Shown: positions 10,304 through 20,184 of the stretch, one piece after another
How the letters are laid out: each line of letters starts with the position of its first letter
Numbering within the stretch: the stretch's first letter is position 1
Origin: Micromonospora sp. WMMA1363
GTDB taxonomy: Bacteria; Actinomycetota; Actinomycetes; Mycobacteriales; Micromonosporaceae
DNA length: 64,000 bases
Assembly: GCF_030345795.1 (NCBI RefSeq)
Contig: NZ_JAUALB010000001.1
Coordinates: forward strand, 496,001 to 560,000
Reading direction: 5' to 3'
Program-made: the position numbers and the translations under genes
Notes under the pieces: generated by a model
The model's database searches: none
What the model was told of the DNA's origin: nothing
What the model saw: the letters and a program-made list of their open reading frames with translations, nothing else

Positions 10304-11502
10304 TCGACGATCTGGACCTCGGGTTCGATGAGCGGGAACGGGGGGAGAAGGGCCGGCATCGGCGCAGCTACGTCCGCAAGCGCAAGGGTGGGTCGGGCGG
10401 TGGGCGCGGCAAGACCGTCCTGGCCCTGCTGCTGGCCCTCGTTTTGCTCGGCGGCATCGGAGGTGGCGCTTTCTACGGCTTCGAGCGGATCCAGAGCTAC
10501 CTCGTCACGCCCGACTACGCCGGCACCGGCACGGGCGAGGTGAACGTCGAGATCAAGCAGGGCGCTCTGATCGCCGACATGGCGGTCGCGCTCTACGACG
10601 CGGACGTGGTGCGGAGCACCAAGGCGTTCGTCGAGGCGGCGGAGGACGACCCTCTCAGTACGAACATCCAGCCGGGCGTGTACAAGCTGCGCAGGCAGAT
10701 GAGCGGCGAGAGCGCCGTCGCTGCGCTGCTGGACTTGACGAACAAGGTCACCAACACGGTCACCATCCCCGAGGGGCGCACCGCCAAGAACGTCTACCGG
10801 TTGCTCTCCGAGAAGACCAAGATCCCGGTCGGGGATTTCGAGGCCGCGGCGAAGGATCCAGTCGCGCTCGGCGTGCCGGACTGGTGGTTCAACCGGGACG
10901 ACGGCAAGAAGTCGGCGAAGTCTGTCGAGGGTTTCCTCTACCCGGACACGTACGAGGTCCCACCCACTCCGACGGCTGAGGGCATGCTCTCACTGATGGT
11001 GGAGAACTTCCTCGCCGTCGCCGACGAGATCCAGTTCGCTGACCGGGTGCAGAAGGAACGCAAGATCAGCCCGTACGAGGCGCTGATCGTCGCGTCGCTG
11101 GCCCAGGCCGAGGCGGGCAACGCCGACGATCTGGGCAAGATCGCCCGGGTCGCGTACAACCGGGTCTACAGCGGCACCTTCCCGTGCGACTGCCTGCAGT
11201 TCGACGTCTCGGTCAACTACTACTGGGAGCTGACCGGGAAGGAGACCAAGGCCTCGAAGGACATGACGCGGGCGGAGCTCTACGACGCGGAGAACCCGTA
11301 CAGCACCCATGCCCAAGCCGGGCTGACGCCGACCCCGATCAACAATCCGGGTAAGCAGGCGATGGAAGGCGCGATGAACCCGCCGGAGGGCAAGTGGCTC
11401 TTCTTCGTCGCGATCGACAAGGAGGGCCACTCGGCCTTCGCGGTGACCGACGCCGAACACAACCGCAATATCGAGAAGGCCAAGGAGAACGGCGTCCTCT
11501 GA
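10300..11502 (+). CDS. mltG: Endolytic murein transglycosylase MltG (YceG family)
   Basis: It cleaves nascent peptidoglycan strands at the membrane. A basic cytoplasmic tail of about 43 residues (RKRKGGSGGGRGK) precedes one membrane helix (VLALLLALVLLGGIGGGAFYG), after which the YceG domain is outside the cell. The catalytic glutamate lies in ASLAQAEAG. Further landmarks are YPDTYEV and the C-terminal GLTPTPINNPG segment followed by LFFVAIDKEGHSAF. At 400 residues the protein is complete. It overlaps ruvX upstream and its stop shares a base with the aroE ATG. Confidence 0.93.
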   Translation: MIDDLDLGFDERERGEKGRHRRSYVRKRKGGSGGGRGKTVLALLLALVLLGGIGGGAFYGFERIQSYLVTPDYAGTGTGEVNVEIKQGALIADMAVALYDADVVRSTKAFVEAAEDDPLSTNIQPGVYKLRRQMSGESAVAALLDLTNKVTNTVTIPEGRTAKNVYRLLSEKTKIPVGDFEAAAKDPVALGVPDWWFNRDDGKKSAKSVEGFLYPDTYEVPPTPTAEGMLSLMVENFLAVADEIQFADRVQKERKISPYEALIVASLAQAEAGNADDLGKIARVAYNRVYSGTFPCDCLQFDVSVNYYWELTGKETKASKDMTRAELYDAENPYSTHAQAGLTPTPINNPGKQAMEGAMNPPEGKWLFFVAIDKEGHSAFAVTDAEHNRNIEKAKENGVL

Positions 11503-12326
11503 TGGCGGTCGCACGGCGGGCGGCGGTGGTCGGCAAGCCGGTCGCGCACTCCCTCTCCCCATTGATCCACATCGCCGGCTACGCGGCGGCCGGTCTGAAC
11601 GGCTGGTCGTACTCCCGGTTCGAGTGCGCGGAGTGGGAACTGCCCGAACTGGTCGCCGGTCTCGGCCCGGAGTGGGCTGGGCTCTCGGTGACCATGCCGG
11701 GCAAGGAGGCGGCACTCGCGGTGGCGGCCGCCGCGTCACCGGCCGCCGCCGCCGTCGGCGCGGCCAACACGCTGGTACGACGGCCGGACGGCAGCTGGTA
11801 CGCGGACAACACCGACATCGCCGGCGTGGTCGAGGTGCTGACCGCGGCCGGCGTGGGCCCGGGCGCCCAGATGACCGTGCTCGGCGCCGGCGGCACCGCC
11901 CGGGCGGCGGTCGCCGCGTCGGCGCGACTGCGGGCCCGCACGGTGACCGTGGTGGCCCGGCGCGCGGTGGCGATCGACGAACTGCGCCCGGTGGCCCGGG
12001 CGGTGGGAGTACCGCTGGCCGGGGCGCCGTGGGACGAGGCCGCCACGTGGTGTGCCGCCGACGTGGTGATCTCGACCGTGCCGGCCGGCGTCGCCGACCC
12101 GCTCGCCGCCGCCGTGGCCTGGCGCCCGGACACGGTGCTCTTCGACGCCCTCTACCATCCGTGGCCGACCGCCCTGGCCGCCGCCGCGCAGTCCGCCGGC
12201 TGCCGGATCGTCTCCGGTCTCGACCTGCTGTTGGCCCAGGCGGTCGGCCAGTTCGAGCAGTTCACCGGCGTACCCGCACCTCGTGACGCGATGGCCGCCG
12301 CCCTGGCCGCGGCGCGGAGCGACTGA
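11502..12326 (+). CDS. aroE: Shikimate dehydrogenase
   Basis: It reduces 3-dehydroshikimate to shikimate with NADPH. The substrate-binding start VVGKPVAHSLSPLIH, the catalytic-lysine segment VTMPGKEAALA, the aspartate in NTDIAGV and the dinucleotide loop GAGGTARAA are all visible. The ATG at 11502 shares its A with the mltG stop, and the upstream extension is not family-like. The protein is 274 residues, the usual length. It is the first of five shikimate-pathway genes in this stretch, but is separated from aroC by an antiporter on the other strand. Confidence 0.94.
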   Translation: MAVARRAAVVGKPVAHSLSPLIHIAGYAAAGLNGWSYSRFECAEWELPELVAGLGPEWAGLSVTMPGKEAALAVAAAASPAAAAVGAANTLVRRPDGSWYADNTDIAGVVEVLTAAGVGPGAQMTVLGAGGTARAAVAASARLRARTVTVVARRAVAIDELRPVARAVGVPLAGAPWDEAATWCAADVVISTVPAGVADPLAAAVAWRPDTVLFDALYHPWPTALAAAAQSAGCRIVSGLDLLLAQAVGQFEQFTGVPAPRDAMAAALAAARSD

Positions 12327-12374
12327 CCGCTGGCTTCGCCACGTCGCGGCTCGTGGTCCGAACGGCCACCCGCG

Positions 12375-13616
12375 TCACGACGGTGGCCGTGGGTCGCCGC
12401 TCTGCCGTCGATCCCGCCGTTCCGCCGAGGCGGCCCGGAGTCGCTCGTACCAGTGCGGTGTCGTCGTCGGCTCGAAGATCCGGGCGATCACCACGTCGGT
12501 GGAGGAATGCGCCAGGATCGACAGCACCACGGTCAGCGCCACCAGGTGGAACACCTCGTCGCTGGCGGCGATACCGGCCTGGAGCACGAGCAGGCCGTAC
12601 ACCACCGAGGCGAAGCCCTTCGGGCCGAACCACATCGCTGCGAACTGCTCGGTGCGAGTCAGGTGCGAGCCGAGGAACGACACCGCGAGCGCGAGCGGGC
12701 GGGCCACCACGATGGCCAGGACCGCGAAGACCCAACCGGTCCAGTGGATCTCGCCGAGGAACTCCACCGAGATCAGCGCGCCGAAGACCAGCAGGGCGGC
12801 GAGCTTGAACAACTCGGCGATCAGCTCGCCGAAGTGCTCGAAGCTCTCCCGCTGCCGCTCGCCGAAGGTGGCGACGGTGATACCGGCGGCGAACGCGGCC
12901 AGGAACAGGTTGGCGTGGGTCACCAGCCCGAGCGCGAGCACCAAAAGGCCGATCGCCACCCCGTTGAGCGGCTCGTACTGGGTGGAGGCGGAGAAGAACC
13001 TCATCCTCTCCAGCCGTAGCGCGAGCCATGGCACCGCCACCCCGATCACCACGCCGAGCAGCAGCTCGGTGCCCAGTTCGTCCAGGTGCAGGTCGTCGGA
13101 GTTGGCGGCGATCGCCAGGAAGAGGATGACGAACGGCAACGCGAGGCCGTCGTTGATCCCGGACTCGACGTTGAGTAGGTGCCGCAGCCGGCCGGGCACC
13201 CGTTCGTTGCCGACCAGCGCTGCGGCGAAGACCGGGTCGGTGGGGGCGAGGACCGCGCCGATCAGCAGCGCTTCCGGCCAGCCCAGGCCGGCCACGTAGT
13301 GCGCGAGCAGCGCTGTGATCGCCAGGGTCAGCGGCAGGCCCCAGCCGAGCGCCCGGCCCGGTAGCCGCCACGCCGTCCGCAGGTCCGCGAATCCGACCCG
13401 CATGCCGTCGGTGAAGAGCACGGTGAACAGTGCCAGCTCGGCTAGGGTGGCGACGATCTCGCTGTCGGCGGTGATGTCCAGCACGCCGGTGGTGTCCGGG
13501 CCGAGTACGAAACCGGCGACCAGGAAGAGCACCGCGGTGGAGAGGATGGTCCGGTGCGCCAGGCTGGACAGCAGGACCGCGAGCAGCAGCACGGTCGCGA
13601 ACGCGAAGAGCAGCAC
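12375..13616 (-). CDS. Cation:proton antiporter, CPA1 (Na+/H+ exchanger) type
   Basis: The 413-residue integral membrane protein has about twelve hydrophobic helices and the CPA1 landmarks: [15 protein letters not shown] in the ion-binding region and [16 protein letters not shown] with the paired Asn-Asp. It would exchange Na+ or K+ for H+ across the cell membrane. An AGGAGG sequence lies a few bases before the ATG. It is convergent with aroE and divergent from aroC, so it is an inserted unit within the aro region, with its own promoter in the 13617-13795 gap. The C-terminal tail after the last helix is short and basic, with no regulatory TrkA domain. Confidence 0.88.
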   Translation of the reverse strand: MLLFAFATVLLLAVLLSSLAHRTILSTAVLFLVAGFVLGPDTTGVLDITADSEIVATLAELALFTVLFTDGMRVGFADLRTAWRLPGRALGWGLPLTLAITALLAHYVAGLGWPEALLIGAVLAPTDPVFAAALVGNERVPGRLRHLLNVESGINDGLALPFVILFLAIAANSDDLHLDELGTELLLGVVIGVAVPWLALRLERMRFFSASTQYEPLNGVAIGLLVLALGLVTHANLFLAAFAAGITVATFGERQRESFEHFGELIAELFKLAALLVFGALISVEFLGEIHWTGWVFAVLAIVVARPLALAVSFLGSHLTRTEQFAAMWFGPKGFASVVYGLLVLQAGIAASDEVFHLVALTVVLSILAHSSTDVVIARIFEPTTTPHWYERLRAASAERRDRRQSGDPRPPS

Positions 13617-13782
13617 CGGTGCCTCCTGAGGAGTCGATGGATTCGTCGCCGACCGGGCTTCCCGGCACTCCGTCCATGATCATACGGGTTCGCCGTGATC
13701 CGGTCTGCCGGCCGGCTACGGACGGCCGCGTCCGCAGGGCGGGACGGGCCGGCCACCCCACGTGGACGGCGAACGGTCGTGA

Positions 13783-13788
13783 CAGACT
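13783..13788 (+). promoter_or_regulatory. Putative -10 box of aroC (leaderless)
   Basis: CAGACT lies seven bases before the GTG start of aroC. No ribosome binding site is present between the box and the start, which suggests a leaderless transcript. Confidence 0.35.
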
Positions 13789-13795
13789 GGCCGCT

Positions 13796-14974
13796 GTGTT
13801 GCGCTGGTTGACTGCAGGGGAATCGCACGGTCCCGCCCTTGTCGCACTGCTCGAGGGGGTGCCGGCCGGGGTTGAGGTGACCACCGGGGACATCGCCGGT
13901 GAGCTGGCCCGGCGCCGGCTCGGCTACGGCCGGGGCGCGCGAATGTCCTTCGAGCGGGACGAGATCGAGATCGTTGGTGGTCTGCGGCACGGTGTCACTC
14001 TTGGCAGCCCGGTCGCCATCCGGATCGGCAACTCGGAGTGGCCGAAGTGGCGCACCGTCATGGCCGCGGACCCGGTCGACCCCGACGAACTGGCCAGGCA
14101 GGCCCGAAACGCGCCGTTGACCCGGCCGCGTCCCGGCCACGCCGACCTGGCCGGCATGCAGAAGTACGGGCACACCGACGCCCGCCCGATTCTGGAGCGG
14201 GCCAGCGCCCGGGAGACCGCCGCCCGGGTGGCGGTCGGCACGGTGGCGAAGGCACTGTTGACGCAGGCGCTCGGCGTCGAGATCGTCTCGCACGTGGTGG
14301 AGCTGGGGTCGGTCGCCGCGAAGCCCGGCCTGCGGCCGACCCCGGCCGACGCCGAGCGGATCGACGCCGACCCGCTGCGCTGCCTGGACCCGGAGGCGAG
14401 CGCGCGGATGGTCGCCGAGGTCGACGCGGCGAAGAAGGCCGCCGACACGCTTGGTGGCGTGGTCGAGGTCCTGGCCTACGGAGTGCCGCCGGGTCTCGGC
14501 AGCCACGTGCAGTGGGACCGCAAGCTCGACGCGCGGCTCGCCACCGCGCTGATGTCCATCCAGGCGATCAAGGGCGTGGAGATCGGCGACGGTTGGCTTC
14601 AGGCACGCTCGCGGGGCTCCGAGGCGCACGACGAGATCATCCCCACCGCCACCGGGGTTCGGCGGGTTACCGACCGGGCCGGCGGCCTGGAGGGCGGCAT
14701 CACCACCGGCGATCCGCTGCGGGTGAAGGCCGCGATGAAGCCGATCTCCTCGCTGAACCGGGCCCTGTCGACGGTGGACGTCACTACCGGCGAGCCGGCC
14801 ACCGCGATCAACCAGCGTTCCGACGTGTGCGCCGTGCCGGCGGCCGCGGTCGTCGCCGAGGCGATGGTGGCGCTGGTGCTCGCCGAGGCGGCGGTGGAGA
14901 AGTTCGGTGGGGACTCCGTCGTCGAGGCGCGCCGCAACCTCGCCGGCTACCTCGACGCTCTGTTGATCCGCTGA
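13796..14974 (+). CDS. aroC: Chorismate synthase
   Basis: It converts EPSP to chorismate using reduced FMN. The family signature [18 protein letters not shown] is at the very N-terminus, followed by [24 protein letters not shown], and the C-terminal [17 protein letters not shown]. The GTG at 13796 gives the standard start ([11 protein letters not shown]); the frame is open about 177 bases further upstream but that part is not family-like. The protein is 392 residues, which is normal. The stop shares a base with the aroK ATG, so the two are translationally coupled. Confidence 0.95.
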   Translation: MLRWLTAGESHGPALVALLEGVPAGVEVTTGDIAGELARRRLGYGRGARMSFERDEIEIVGGLRHGVTLGSPVAIRIGNSEWPKWRTVMAADPVDPDELARQARNAPLTRPRPGHADLAGMQKYGHTDARPILERASARETAARVAVGTVAKALLTQALGVEIVSHVVELGSVAAKPGLRPTPADAERIDADPLRCLDPEASARMVAEVDAAKKAADTLGGVVEVLAYGVPPGLGSHVQWDRKLDARLATALMSIQAIKGVEIGDGWLQARSRGSEAHDEIIPTATGVRRVTDRAGGLEGGITTGDPLRVKAAMKPISSLNRALSTVDVTTGEPATAINQRSDVCAVPAAAVVAEAMVALVLAEAAVEKFGGDSVVEARRNLAGYLDALLIR

Positions 14975-15477
14975 TGGCGCCGGTCTGCGTCCTTGTCGGG
15001 GCGCCGGGTTCCGGCAAGACGACCGTCGGGCAGGCGCTCGCCGCTCGGCTCGGCGTCGAGTTCCGGGACACCGACATCGACGTCGAGCGGATGGCCGGCA
15101 AGCCGATCCTGGAGATCTTCGTGGACGAGGGGGAGACGCGCTTCCGGGCCCTCGAACGGGCGGCGGTGTCGGAGGCGCTGGCCGCCGGCTCCGGGGTGCT
15201 CGCCCTCGGCGGCGGCGCGATCCTCGCCGCGGAGACCCGCGCCGCCCTCGTCGGCCACCGGGTGGTGCACCTCTCTGTGGAGCTGCCCGACGCGGTCAGA
15301 CGGGTGGGCCTCGGCGCCGGCCGGCCGCTACTCGCGATCAACCCACGGGCCACGCTCAAGCACCTGATGGAGCAGCGCCGGCCGTTGTACGCCGAGGTCG
15401 CCACCGCGACCGTGGTCACCGACGGCCGAGATCCCGCCGACATCGCCGCCGAGATCGCCGGCCAACTGAAGCGGTGA
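14974..15477 (+). CDS. aroK: Shikimate kinase
   Basis: It phosphorylates shikimate at the 3-hydroxyl. The P-loop GAPGSGKTTVG is at residues 8-18, the shikimate-binding DTDIDVE follows, then ALGGGAIL and the lid arginine in GRPLLAIN. The 167 residues correspond to the minimal kinase. The ATG overlaps the aroC stop by one base. aroB would usually follow directly; here a hydrolase and its divergent regulator are interposed. Confidence 0.94.
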   Translation: MAPVCVLVGAPGSGKTTVGQALAARLGVEFRDTDIDVERMAGKPILEIFVDEGETRFRALERAAVSEALAAGSGVLALGGGAILAAETRAALVGHRVVHLSVELPDAVRRVGLGAGRPLLAINPRATLKHLMEQRRPLYAEVATATVVTDGRDPADIAAEIAGQLKR

Positions 15478-15489
15478 GCGTCCGCCCGG

Positions 15490-16227
15490 TCACCGTGGCT
15501 GTCCCGCCCCGATCCGATCCAGCAACCCGGCCAGCGCCTTCGGTTCGCTGAGCATCGGCCAGTGCCCGGTCGGCAGCGCGTGCAGGTCGCTGCCGGCCAG
15601 CCCGGCGAAGAACGGGTGCCGCTGCGTGATCATCCGTTCCACCAGCTCGAGCGGGAACGTGCAGGCCACCAGGGCGGTCGGCACCGCCCGCCCGCCGGTG
15701 CGCCGGACCGGATCGGTGGCGGCGCGCAATGGATGCCCGGTGGCCCGCCGACGCAGCAGGGTCAGGACGGCGGCGTCCAGTCCGGCCAGGTTCTGCGGGT
15801 CGCTGGTCGGCTCCCAGGCGGGCGGGGGGAGCAGGTGGCCGTCGCCGATCCGCGTTCGCAGCCGCTCCTGTTCCTCCGGCGGGTTGCTGTCGAACTGTGC
15901 CATCCCGTCGGGCATCGGCCCGCTCTCCACGTAGACCACCCGGCCGACGCGGTCCGGGATCCGGTCCGCCGCCTGCGTCACCGGCAGCCCACCACCGGAG
16001 TGGCCGACCAGGACCACGTCGCGCAGGTCCGCCGTCTCGATGAGCCGGACGACGTCCCGGGTGTGCGTCTCCAGCCCGACCTCCGGGCCGGCCAGGTGGT
16101 CCCGCTCGGCCACGCCGGTGAGCGTCACCGGGTACACGTCGTGTCCCCGTCCGCGCAGGTCGGCCGTCACTTCCTGCCACACCCAGCCACCCAGCCAAAA
16201 TCCCGGCACCAGTACGAATGTCGCCAT
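15490..16227 (-). CDS. Alpha/beta hydrolase of the esterase/hydroxynitrile lyase-like type
   Basis: The 245-residue protein has the alpha/beta-hydrolase fold: an N-terminal strand with the oxyanion segment VLVPGFWLGGWVW, the nucleophile elbow GHSGGG (catalytic Ser), and a late His in LPTGHWPML. The small single-domain architecture without a signal peptide points to a cytoplasmic esterase or lyase. The substrate is not predictable. ATG at 16227 is preferred over the upstream TTG at 16239. It is divergent from the WYL regulator, 81 bases away, which makes that regulator its likely controller. Confidence 0.8.
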   Translation of the reverse strand: MATFVLVPGFWLGGWVWQEVTADLRGRGHDVYPVTLTGVAERDHLAGPEVGLETHTRDVVRLIETADLRDVVLVGHSGGGLPVTQAADRIPDRVGRVVYVESGPMPDGMAQFDSNPPEEQERLRTRIGDGHLLPPPAWEPTSDPQNLAGLDAAVLTLLRRRATGHPLRAATDPVRRTGGRAVPTALVACTFPLELVERMITQRHPFFAGLAGSDLHALPTGHWPMLSEPKALAGLLDRIGAGQPR

Positions 16228-16308
16228 CGCGATCCCCAATCTCGTGGTCTGGACGACAACTGTAGGATCGAATCCGGACAGATCCTGCCCGTTTTCGAGG
16301 AGTGTGCC

Positions 16309-17265
16309 GTGTCACATCCCGCCGGGAGAGTGCTCGGGCTGCTGGAGCTGTTGCAGAGCCACCACCGGCTCACCGGGGCCGAGCTGGCCACGCGGCTCGG
16401 CGTCGACGGGCGTACTGTCCGCCGGTACGCGGCCACGCTCGTGGAACTGGGCATTCCGGTGACCGCCGACCGGGGCCGGTACGGCGGGTACCGCCTGCGC
16501 CCCGGCTACAAGCTCCCCCCGCTGATGCTCACCGACGACGAGGCGGTCGCCGTCCTGCTCGGCCTGCTCGCCGCCGACCACCTCGGCCTCGGCACCGAGC
16601 AGCCGGCCACCGCCACCGCCACCGCCAAGATCCGCCGGGTGCTGCCCGCCGCGCTGGCCGACCGGCTCGCCGCCGTGGTGGAACACCTCGGGTTCACCCT
16701 GCGTCGCGTCGAGTCGACCGCCCGCCCCGCCACCGACACCCTGCTCGCGCTCGCCGACGCGGCCCGGCACGGCCGGCGCGTCCGGGTGACGCACCGTTCG
16801 CGGGCCGGCGACACCGCCGAGCGGGAGCTCGACCCGTACGGGCTGGTCTTCCACGCCGGCCGGTGGTACGTCACCGGCCACGACCACCGGCGCGCGGAGG
16901 TCCGCACCTTCCGGCTGGATCGGCTCGGCGCGGTGACGTCGGGGGACGAGACGTTCGTCGCGCCCAAGGGCTTCGACCCGGTGGCCCAGGTGGCCCGGTC
17001 CCTGGCCGCCGTCCCGTGGGCACACGAGGTCGAGGTGCTCCTGGCGGTCGACCTGGCAACCGCCCGGCGCCGCCTGCCGCCCAGCACGGCCGAGCTGTCC
17101 GCCACGGCCGACGGGGTGCTGATGCGGGTCCGGGCGGAGCGTCTGGACGGGATGGCGGTGCTGCTCGCCGGGCTCGGCTGGCCGTTCACGGTGGTCCGGC
17201 CGGACGCGCTGCGTGACGAGGTGGCCGCCCACGCGGAGCGGCTCGCCGACTGGGCGCGCCGGTGA
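16309..17265 (+). CDS. HTH-WYL domain transcriptional regulator
   Basis: The 318-residue protein begins with a winged-helix DNA-binding domain of the DeoR/HTH-11 type (ELLQSHHRLTGAELATRLGV, then GRTVRRYAATLVELG). The C-terminal WYL domain runs from about residue 150 (RVTHRSRAGDTAERELDPYG, then WYVTGHDHRRAEVRTFRLDR). WYL domains sense small ligands or nucleic acids. GTG start with GAGGAG six bases upstream. It is divergent from the alpha/beta hydrolase and probably regulates it through the short shared promoter region. The ligand is unknown. Confidence 0.85.
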   Translation: MSHPAGRVLGLLELLQSHHRLTGAELATRLGVDGRTVRRYAATLVELGIPVTADRGRYGGYRLRPGYKLPPLMLTDDEAVAVLLGLLAADHLGLGTEQPATATATAKIRRVLPAALADRLAAVVEHLGFTLRRVESTARPATDTLLALADAARHGRRVRVTHRSRAGDTAERELDPYGLVFHAGRWYVTGHDHRRAEVRTFRLDRLGAVTSGDETFVAPKGFDPVAQVARSLAAVPWAHEVEVLLAVDLATARRRLPPSTAELSATADGVLMRVRAERLDGMAVLLAGLGWPFTVVRPDALRDEVAAHAERLADWARR

Positions 17266-17309
17266 TCCCTACCTGTGGACGATGCGGGCGACGCGGGCCG
17301 TGGCTGGAC

Positions 17310-17315
17310 TAGGCT
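17310..17315 (+). promoter_or_regulatory. Putative -10 box of aroB (leaderless)
   Basis: TAGGCT ends seven bases before the aroB ATG. No Shine-Dalgarno sequence lies in between, so transcription probably starts at or beside the start codon. Confidence 0.4.
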
Positions 17316-17322
17316 GCCGGCG

Positions 17323-18399
17323 ATGGACGAGGTGACCCGGATCCCGGTCGGCGGCGAGCGGCCGTACGACGTGCTGGTGGGCCGCGATCTGCTCGGCGAG
17401 CTGCCCGCCCTGCTGCCCGAGGCGACCCGCGCGGCGGTGCTGCACGCGCCGCCGCTCAAGGAATTGGCCGACGCGATCGGCGACCGGCTCCGGACCGCCG
17501 GAGTCACCCCGCTGCCGATCGAGGTGCCCGACGCCGAGGGTGGCAAGCACATCGATGTCGCGGCGGCCTGCTGGGACCGGCTCGGCGAGGTGGGCTTCAC
17601 CCGTACCGACGCTGTGGTCGGCGTCGGCGGCGGCGCGGTCACCGACCTGGCCGGCTTCGTGGCGGCCTGCTGGCTGCGCGGTGTGCGGTGGGTGCCGGTG
17701 GCGACCTCCCTGCTCGGCATGGTGGACGCGGCCGTCGGCGGCAAGACCGGGATCAACACCGCCGCAGGCAAGAACCTGGTCGGGGCGTTCCACCCGCCGG
17801 TGGGGGTGCTGGCCGACCTCGGCACGCTCGACAGCCTGCCGACCGTGGACCTGGCGGCCGGGCTGGCCGAGGTGGTCAAGTGCGGGTTCGTCGCCGATCC
17901 GGTCATCCTCGACCTGGTCGAGCGGGACCCGGCCGTGGCCACCGACCCGGGTGCTCCGGTGACCCGCGAGCTGATCGAGCGGGCGATTCGGGTCAAGGCC
18001 GACGTGGTCTCCGGCGACCTGCGCGAGTCCGGTGTCCGCGAGGTGCTCAACTACGGCCACACGCTCGCCCACGCGATCGAGAAGGTCGAGGGCTACCGTT
18101 GGCGGCACGGCCACGCGGTGGCCGTCGGTCTGGTGTACGCCGCGGCGCTGGCCCGGCTCGCCGGCCGGCTCGACGGGGCCACGGCGGAGCGGCACCGCGC
18201 CGCGGTGGCCGCGCTCGGGCTGCCGACCCGGTACGCCGCCGACGCGTGGCCGCGGCTGCTGGCCACCATGCGGGTCGACAAGAAGGCCCGGGGCGACCGG
18301 CTGCGCTTCGTGGTGCTCGACGGTCTGGCTCGCCCGGGGGTCCTCGAGGGGCCCGACGACGAACTGTTGGCCGCGGCCTACCGCGAGGTCGCCGAATGA
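17323..18399 (+). CDS. aroB: 3-dehydroquinate synthase
   Basis: It cyclises DAHP to 3-dehydroquinate with NAD and a divalent metal. The NAD site [15 protein letters not shown] and the segments [24 protein letters not shown] and the metal-binding [11 protein letters not shown] plus HGHAVAVG are all present. The ATG at 17323 is chosen for the family-like start ([16 protein letters not shown]) and its position just after a -10 box. 358 residues is normal. The stop overlaps the aroQ ATG by four bases. Confidence 0.95.
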   Translation: MDEVTRIPVGGERPYDVLVGRDLLGELPALLPEATRAAVLHAPPLKELADAIGDRLRTAGVTPLPIEVPDAEGGKHIDVAAACWDRLGEVGFTRTDAVVGVGGGAVTDLAGFVAACWLRGVRWVPVATSLLGMVDAAVGGKTGINTAAGKNLVGAFHPPVGVLADLGTLDSLPTVDLAAGLAEVVKCGFVADPVILDLVERDPAVATDPGAPVTRELIERAIRVKADVVSGDLRESGVREVLNYGHTLAHAIEKVEGYRWRHGHAVAVGLVYAAALARLAGRLDGATAERHRAAVAALGLPTRYAADAWPRLLATMRVDKKARGDRLRFVVLDGLARPGVLEGPDDELLAAAYREVAE

Positions 18400-18827
18400 G
18401 GGTGTACGTGCTGAACGGCCCGAACCTGGGCTGCCTGGGCACCCGGCAGCCCGCGGTGTACGGCGGCACCAGCTACGCCGACCTGGTAGAGCTGTGCGAG
18501 CGGACCGGTCGGGGCCTCGGGCTGGACGTGACGGTGCGGCAGACCGACGCCGAGCACGAGTTGCTCGGCTGGCTGCACCGCGCGGCCGACGAGGAGGCGG
18601 CGGTGGTGCTCAATCCGGCGGCCTGGTCGCACTATTCGATCGCGCTCCGGGACGCCTGCGCGATGCTGCGTGCCCCGCTGGTCGAGGTGCACATCTCCAA
18701 CATCCACGCCCGGGAGGAGTTCCGGCACCATTCCGTCGTCTCCGCCGTGGCGACCGGGGTGATCTGCGGGCTGGGTGTGGACGGCTACCGCCTCGCCCTG
18801 CACCACCTGGCGGCCCGCTCCGCCTGA
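18396..18827 (+). CDS. aroQ: 3-dehydroquinate dehydratase, type II
   Basis: It dehydrates 3-dehydroquinate to 3-dehydroshikimate. The type II start [20 protein letters not shown] keeps the catalytic Arg and Tyr, although NLGCLG and RQP differ from the more usual NLNLLG and [18 protein letters not shown], which holds the catalytic His, is intact. 143 residues is normal. It overlaps aroB by four bases. The 256-base gap downstream (18828-19083) has no gene; near its end an AGTAGACTTGG sequence could serve the efp promoter. Confidence 0.93.
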   Translation: MRVYVLNGPNLGCLGTRQPAVYGGTSYADLVELCERTGRGLGLDVTVRQTDAEHELLGWLHRAADEEAAVVLNPAAWSHYSIALRDACAMLRAPLVEVHISNIHAREEFRHHSVVSAVATGVICGLGVDGYRLALHHLAARSA

Positions 18828-19083
18828 TCGGTGAAACGTCACGACACGTCCGGTCGTGGACACGCCGCGCCATGCGGAGCGTGAAGCGGGGGCCCGCCCG
18901 GTCGATCGCCGTCGCGCCGTTCATCACCGGGTCGTGGTACGGGCGCGTGCAGGACGAGGGCGCGGAGCCCGTCGGTTGCCGGCCGCGCGGTGTGACCGCG
19001 GGTGGACGGTGGCGGGCGGGGCGCCGCCGACGCTGCTAGTAGACTTGGCAGGTCTGTCCGCCAATTGATGATCAAGGCAGGAA

Positions 19084-19641
19084 ATGGCCACCACCAACGA
19101 CCTGAAGAACGGCCTGGTACTCAACCTCGATGGTGAGCTGTGGGCCGTCGTCGAGTTCCAGCACGTCAAGCCTGGTAAGGGTGGTGCGTTCGTGCGTACC
19201 ACGCTGAAGAACGTGCTCTCCGGCAAGGTGGTCGACAAGACCTTCAACGCGGGCACCAAGGTCGAGACCGCCACAGTCGACAAGCGCACCATGCAGTACC
19301 TGTACGCCGACGGCGAGGACTACGTCTTCATGGACCTGGAGACGTTCGACCAGATCACCGTCCTCGGTGGCACGGTCGGTGAGGCGGCCAACTACCTGCT
19401 ACCCGAGGCCGAGGTGATCGTCGCCACCCACGAGGGCGTGCCGCTCTACGTCGAGCTGCCGACCAGCGTGGTGCTGGAAATCACGTACACCGAGCCCGGC
19501 CTCCAGGGTGACCGCTCGACCGGCGGCAACAAGCCGGCCACCGTCGAGACCGGCGCGACCGTGCAGGTGCCGCTCTTCATCACCACCGGCGAGAAGATCA
19601 AGGTCGACACTCGCGACGGCCGTTACCTCGGCCGCGCCTGA
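19084..19641 (+). CDS. efp: Elongation factor P
   Basis: It relieves ribosome stalling at polyproline stretches, which is relevant here because the genome encodes proteins such as the Pro-rich product at 3094-6141. The three-domain protein is 185 residues. The tip loop [12 protein letters not shown] carries Lys32. Actinobacterial EF-P commonly ends this loop with Pro, but here Gly follows. The ATG has AGGAA immediately upstream. The stop shares a base with the nusB start, so the two are coupled. Confidence 0.95.
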   Translation: MATTNDLKNGLVLNLDGELWAVVEFQHVKPGKGGAFVRTTLKNVLSGKVVDKTFNAGTKVETATVDKRTMQYLYADGEDYVFMDLETFDQITVLGGTVGEAANYLLPEAEVIVATHEGVPLYVELPTSVVLEITYTEPGLQGDRSTGGNKPATVETGATVQVPLFITTGEKIKVDTRDGRYLGRA

Positions 19642-20075
19642 TGGCCGAGGGTCCCAAACAGCAGATGCCGGCGCGCCGCAAGGCGCGCAAGCGGGCGCTG
19701 GACGTGCTCTTCGAGGCCGACCTGCGGGGCCGTCCACCGATCGAGGTGCTCGCCGGCTACGTCGAGCGGATCGAGAAGCCGCGCCCGGAGCACCTGGGGT
19801 ATGCGGTCAGCCTGGTCGAGGGGGTCGCTGGCCACCTCGACCGGATCGACGAGCTGATCGCCAGCTACGCCGAGGGTTGGACGCTGGACCGGATGCCGGC
19901 AGTGGACCGCAACCTCGCCCGGATCGCCGTCTACGAGCTGCTCTACGTCGACGAGATCGACGACGCGGTGGCGATCAGCGAGGCTGCGGAGCTGGCCCGG
20001 CAGATGTCGACCGACGACTCGCCACGCTTCCTCAACGGAATCCTGGGGCGGATCGCCGAGTACGCGACCCGCTGA
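19641..20075 (+). CDS. nusB: Transcription antitermination factor NusB
   Basis: The 144-residue all-helical RNA-binding protein acts with S10 in rRNA antitermination. An N-terminal basic segment (RRKARKRALDVLFEADL) and the C-terminal NusB signature (DRMPAVDRNLARIAVYEL, then AISEAAELARQMSTDDSPRF and LNGIL) are clear. It overlaps efp by one base and is followed by a strong bidirectional terminator facing bldD. Confidence 0.95.
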   Translation: MAEGPKQQMPARRKARKRALDVLFEADLRGRPPIEVLAGYVERIEKPRPEHLGYAVSLVEGVAGHLDRIDELIASYAEGWTLDRMPAVDRNLARIAVYELLYVDEIDDAVAISEAAELARQMSTDDSPRFLNGILGRIAEYATR

Positions 20076-20084
20076 GCTGTGTCG

Positions 20085-20125
20085 GCGCGCGACGCGACAG
20101 GAACTTCGTCGCGCGACGCGACAGG
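20085..20125 (+). repeat. Tandem 16-17-bp GC-rich repeat after nusB
   Basis: CGCGCGACGCGACAGG occurs twice (around 20086-20101 and 20110-20125), separated by eight bases, directly after the nusB stop and before the terminator. No function is evident. Confidence 0.6.
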
Positions 20126-20132
20126 GACGACG

Positions 20133-20170
20133 AAAGGGCCCGTGCCGGACGCGGACGGCACGGGCCCTTT
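20133..20170. terminator. Bidirectional terminator between nusB and bldD
   Basis: AAAGGGCCCGTGCCG pairs perfectly with its complement across an eight-base loop. A-tracts on the left and T-tracts on the right make it serve both the plus-strand nusB and the minus-strand bldD transcripts. Confidence 0.85.
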
Positions 20171-20184
20171 GCGGTCGTCGGTGC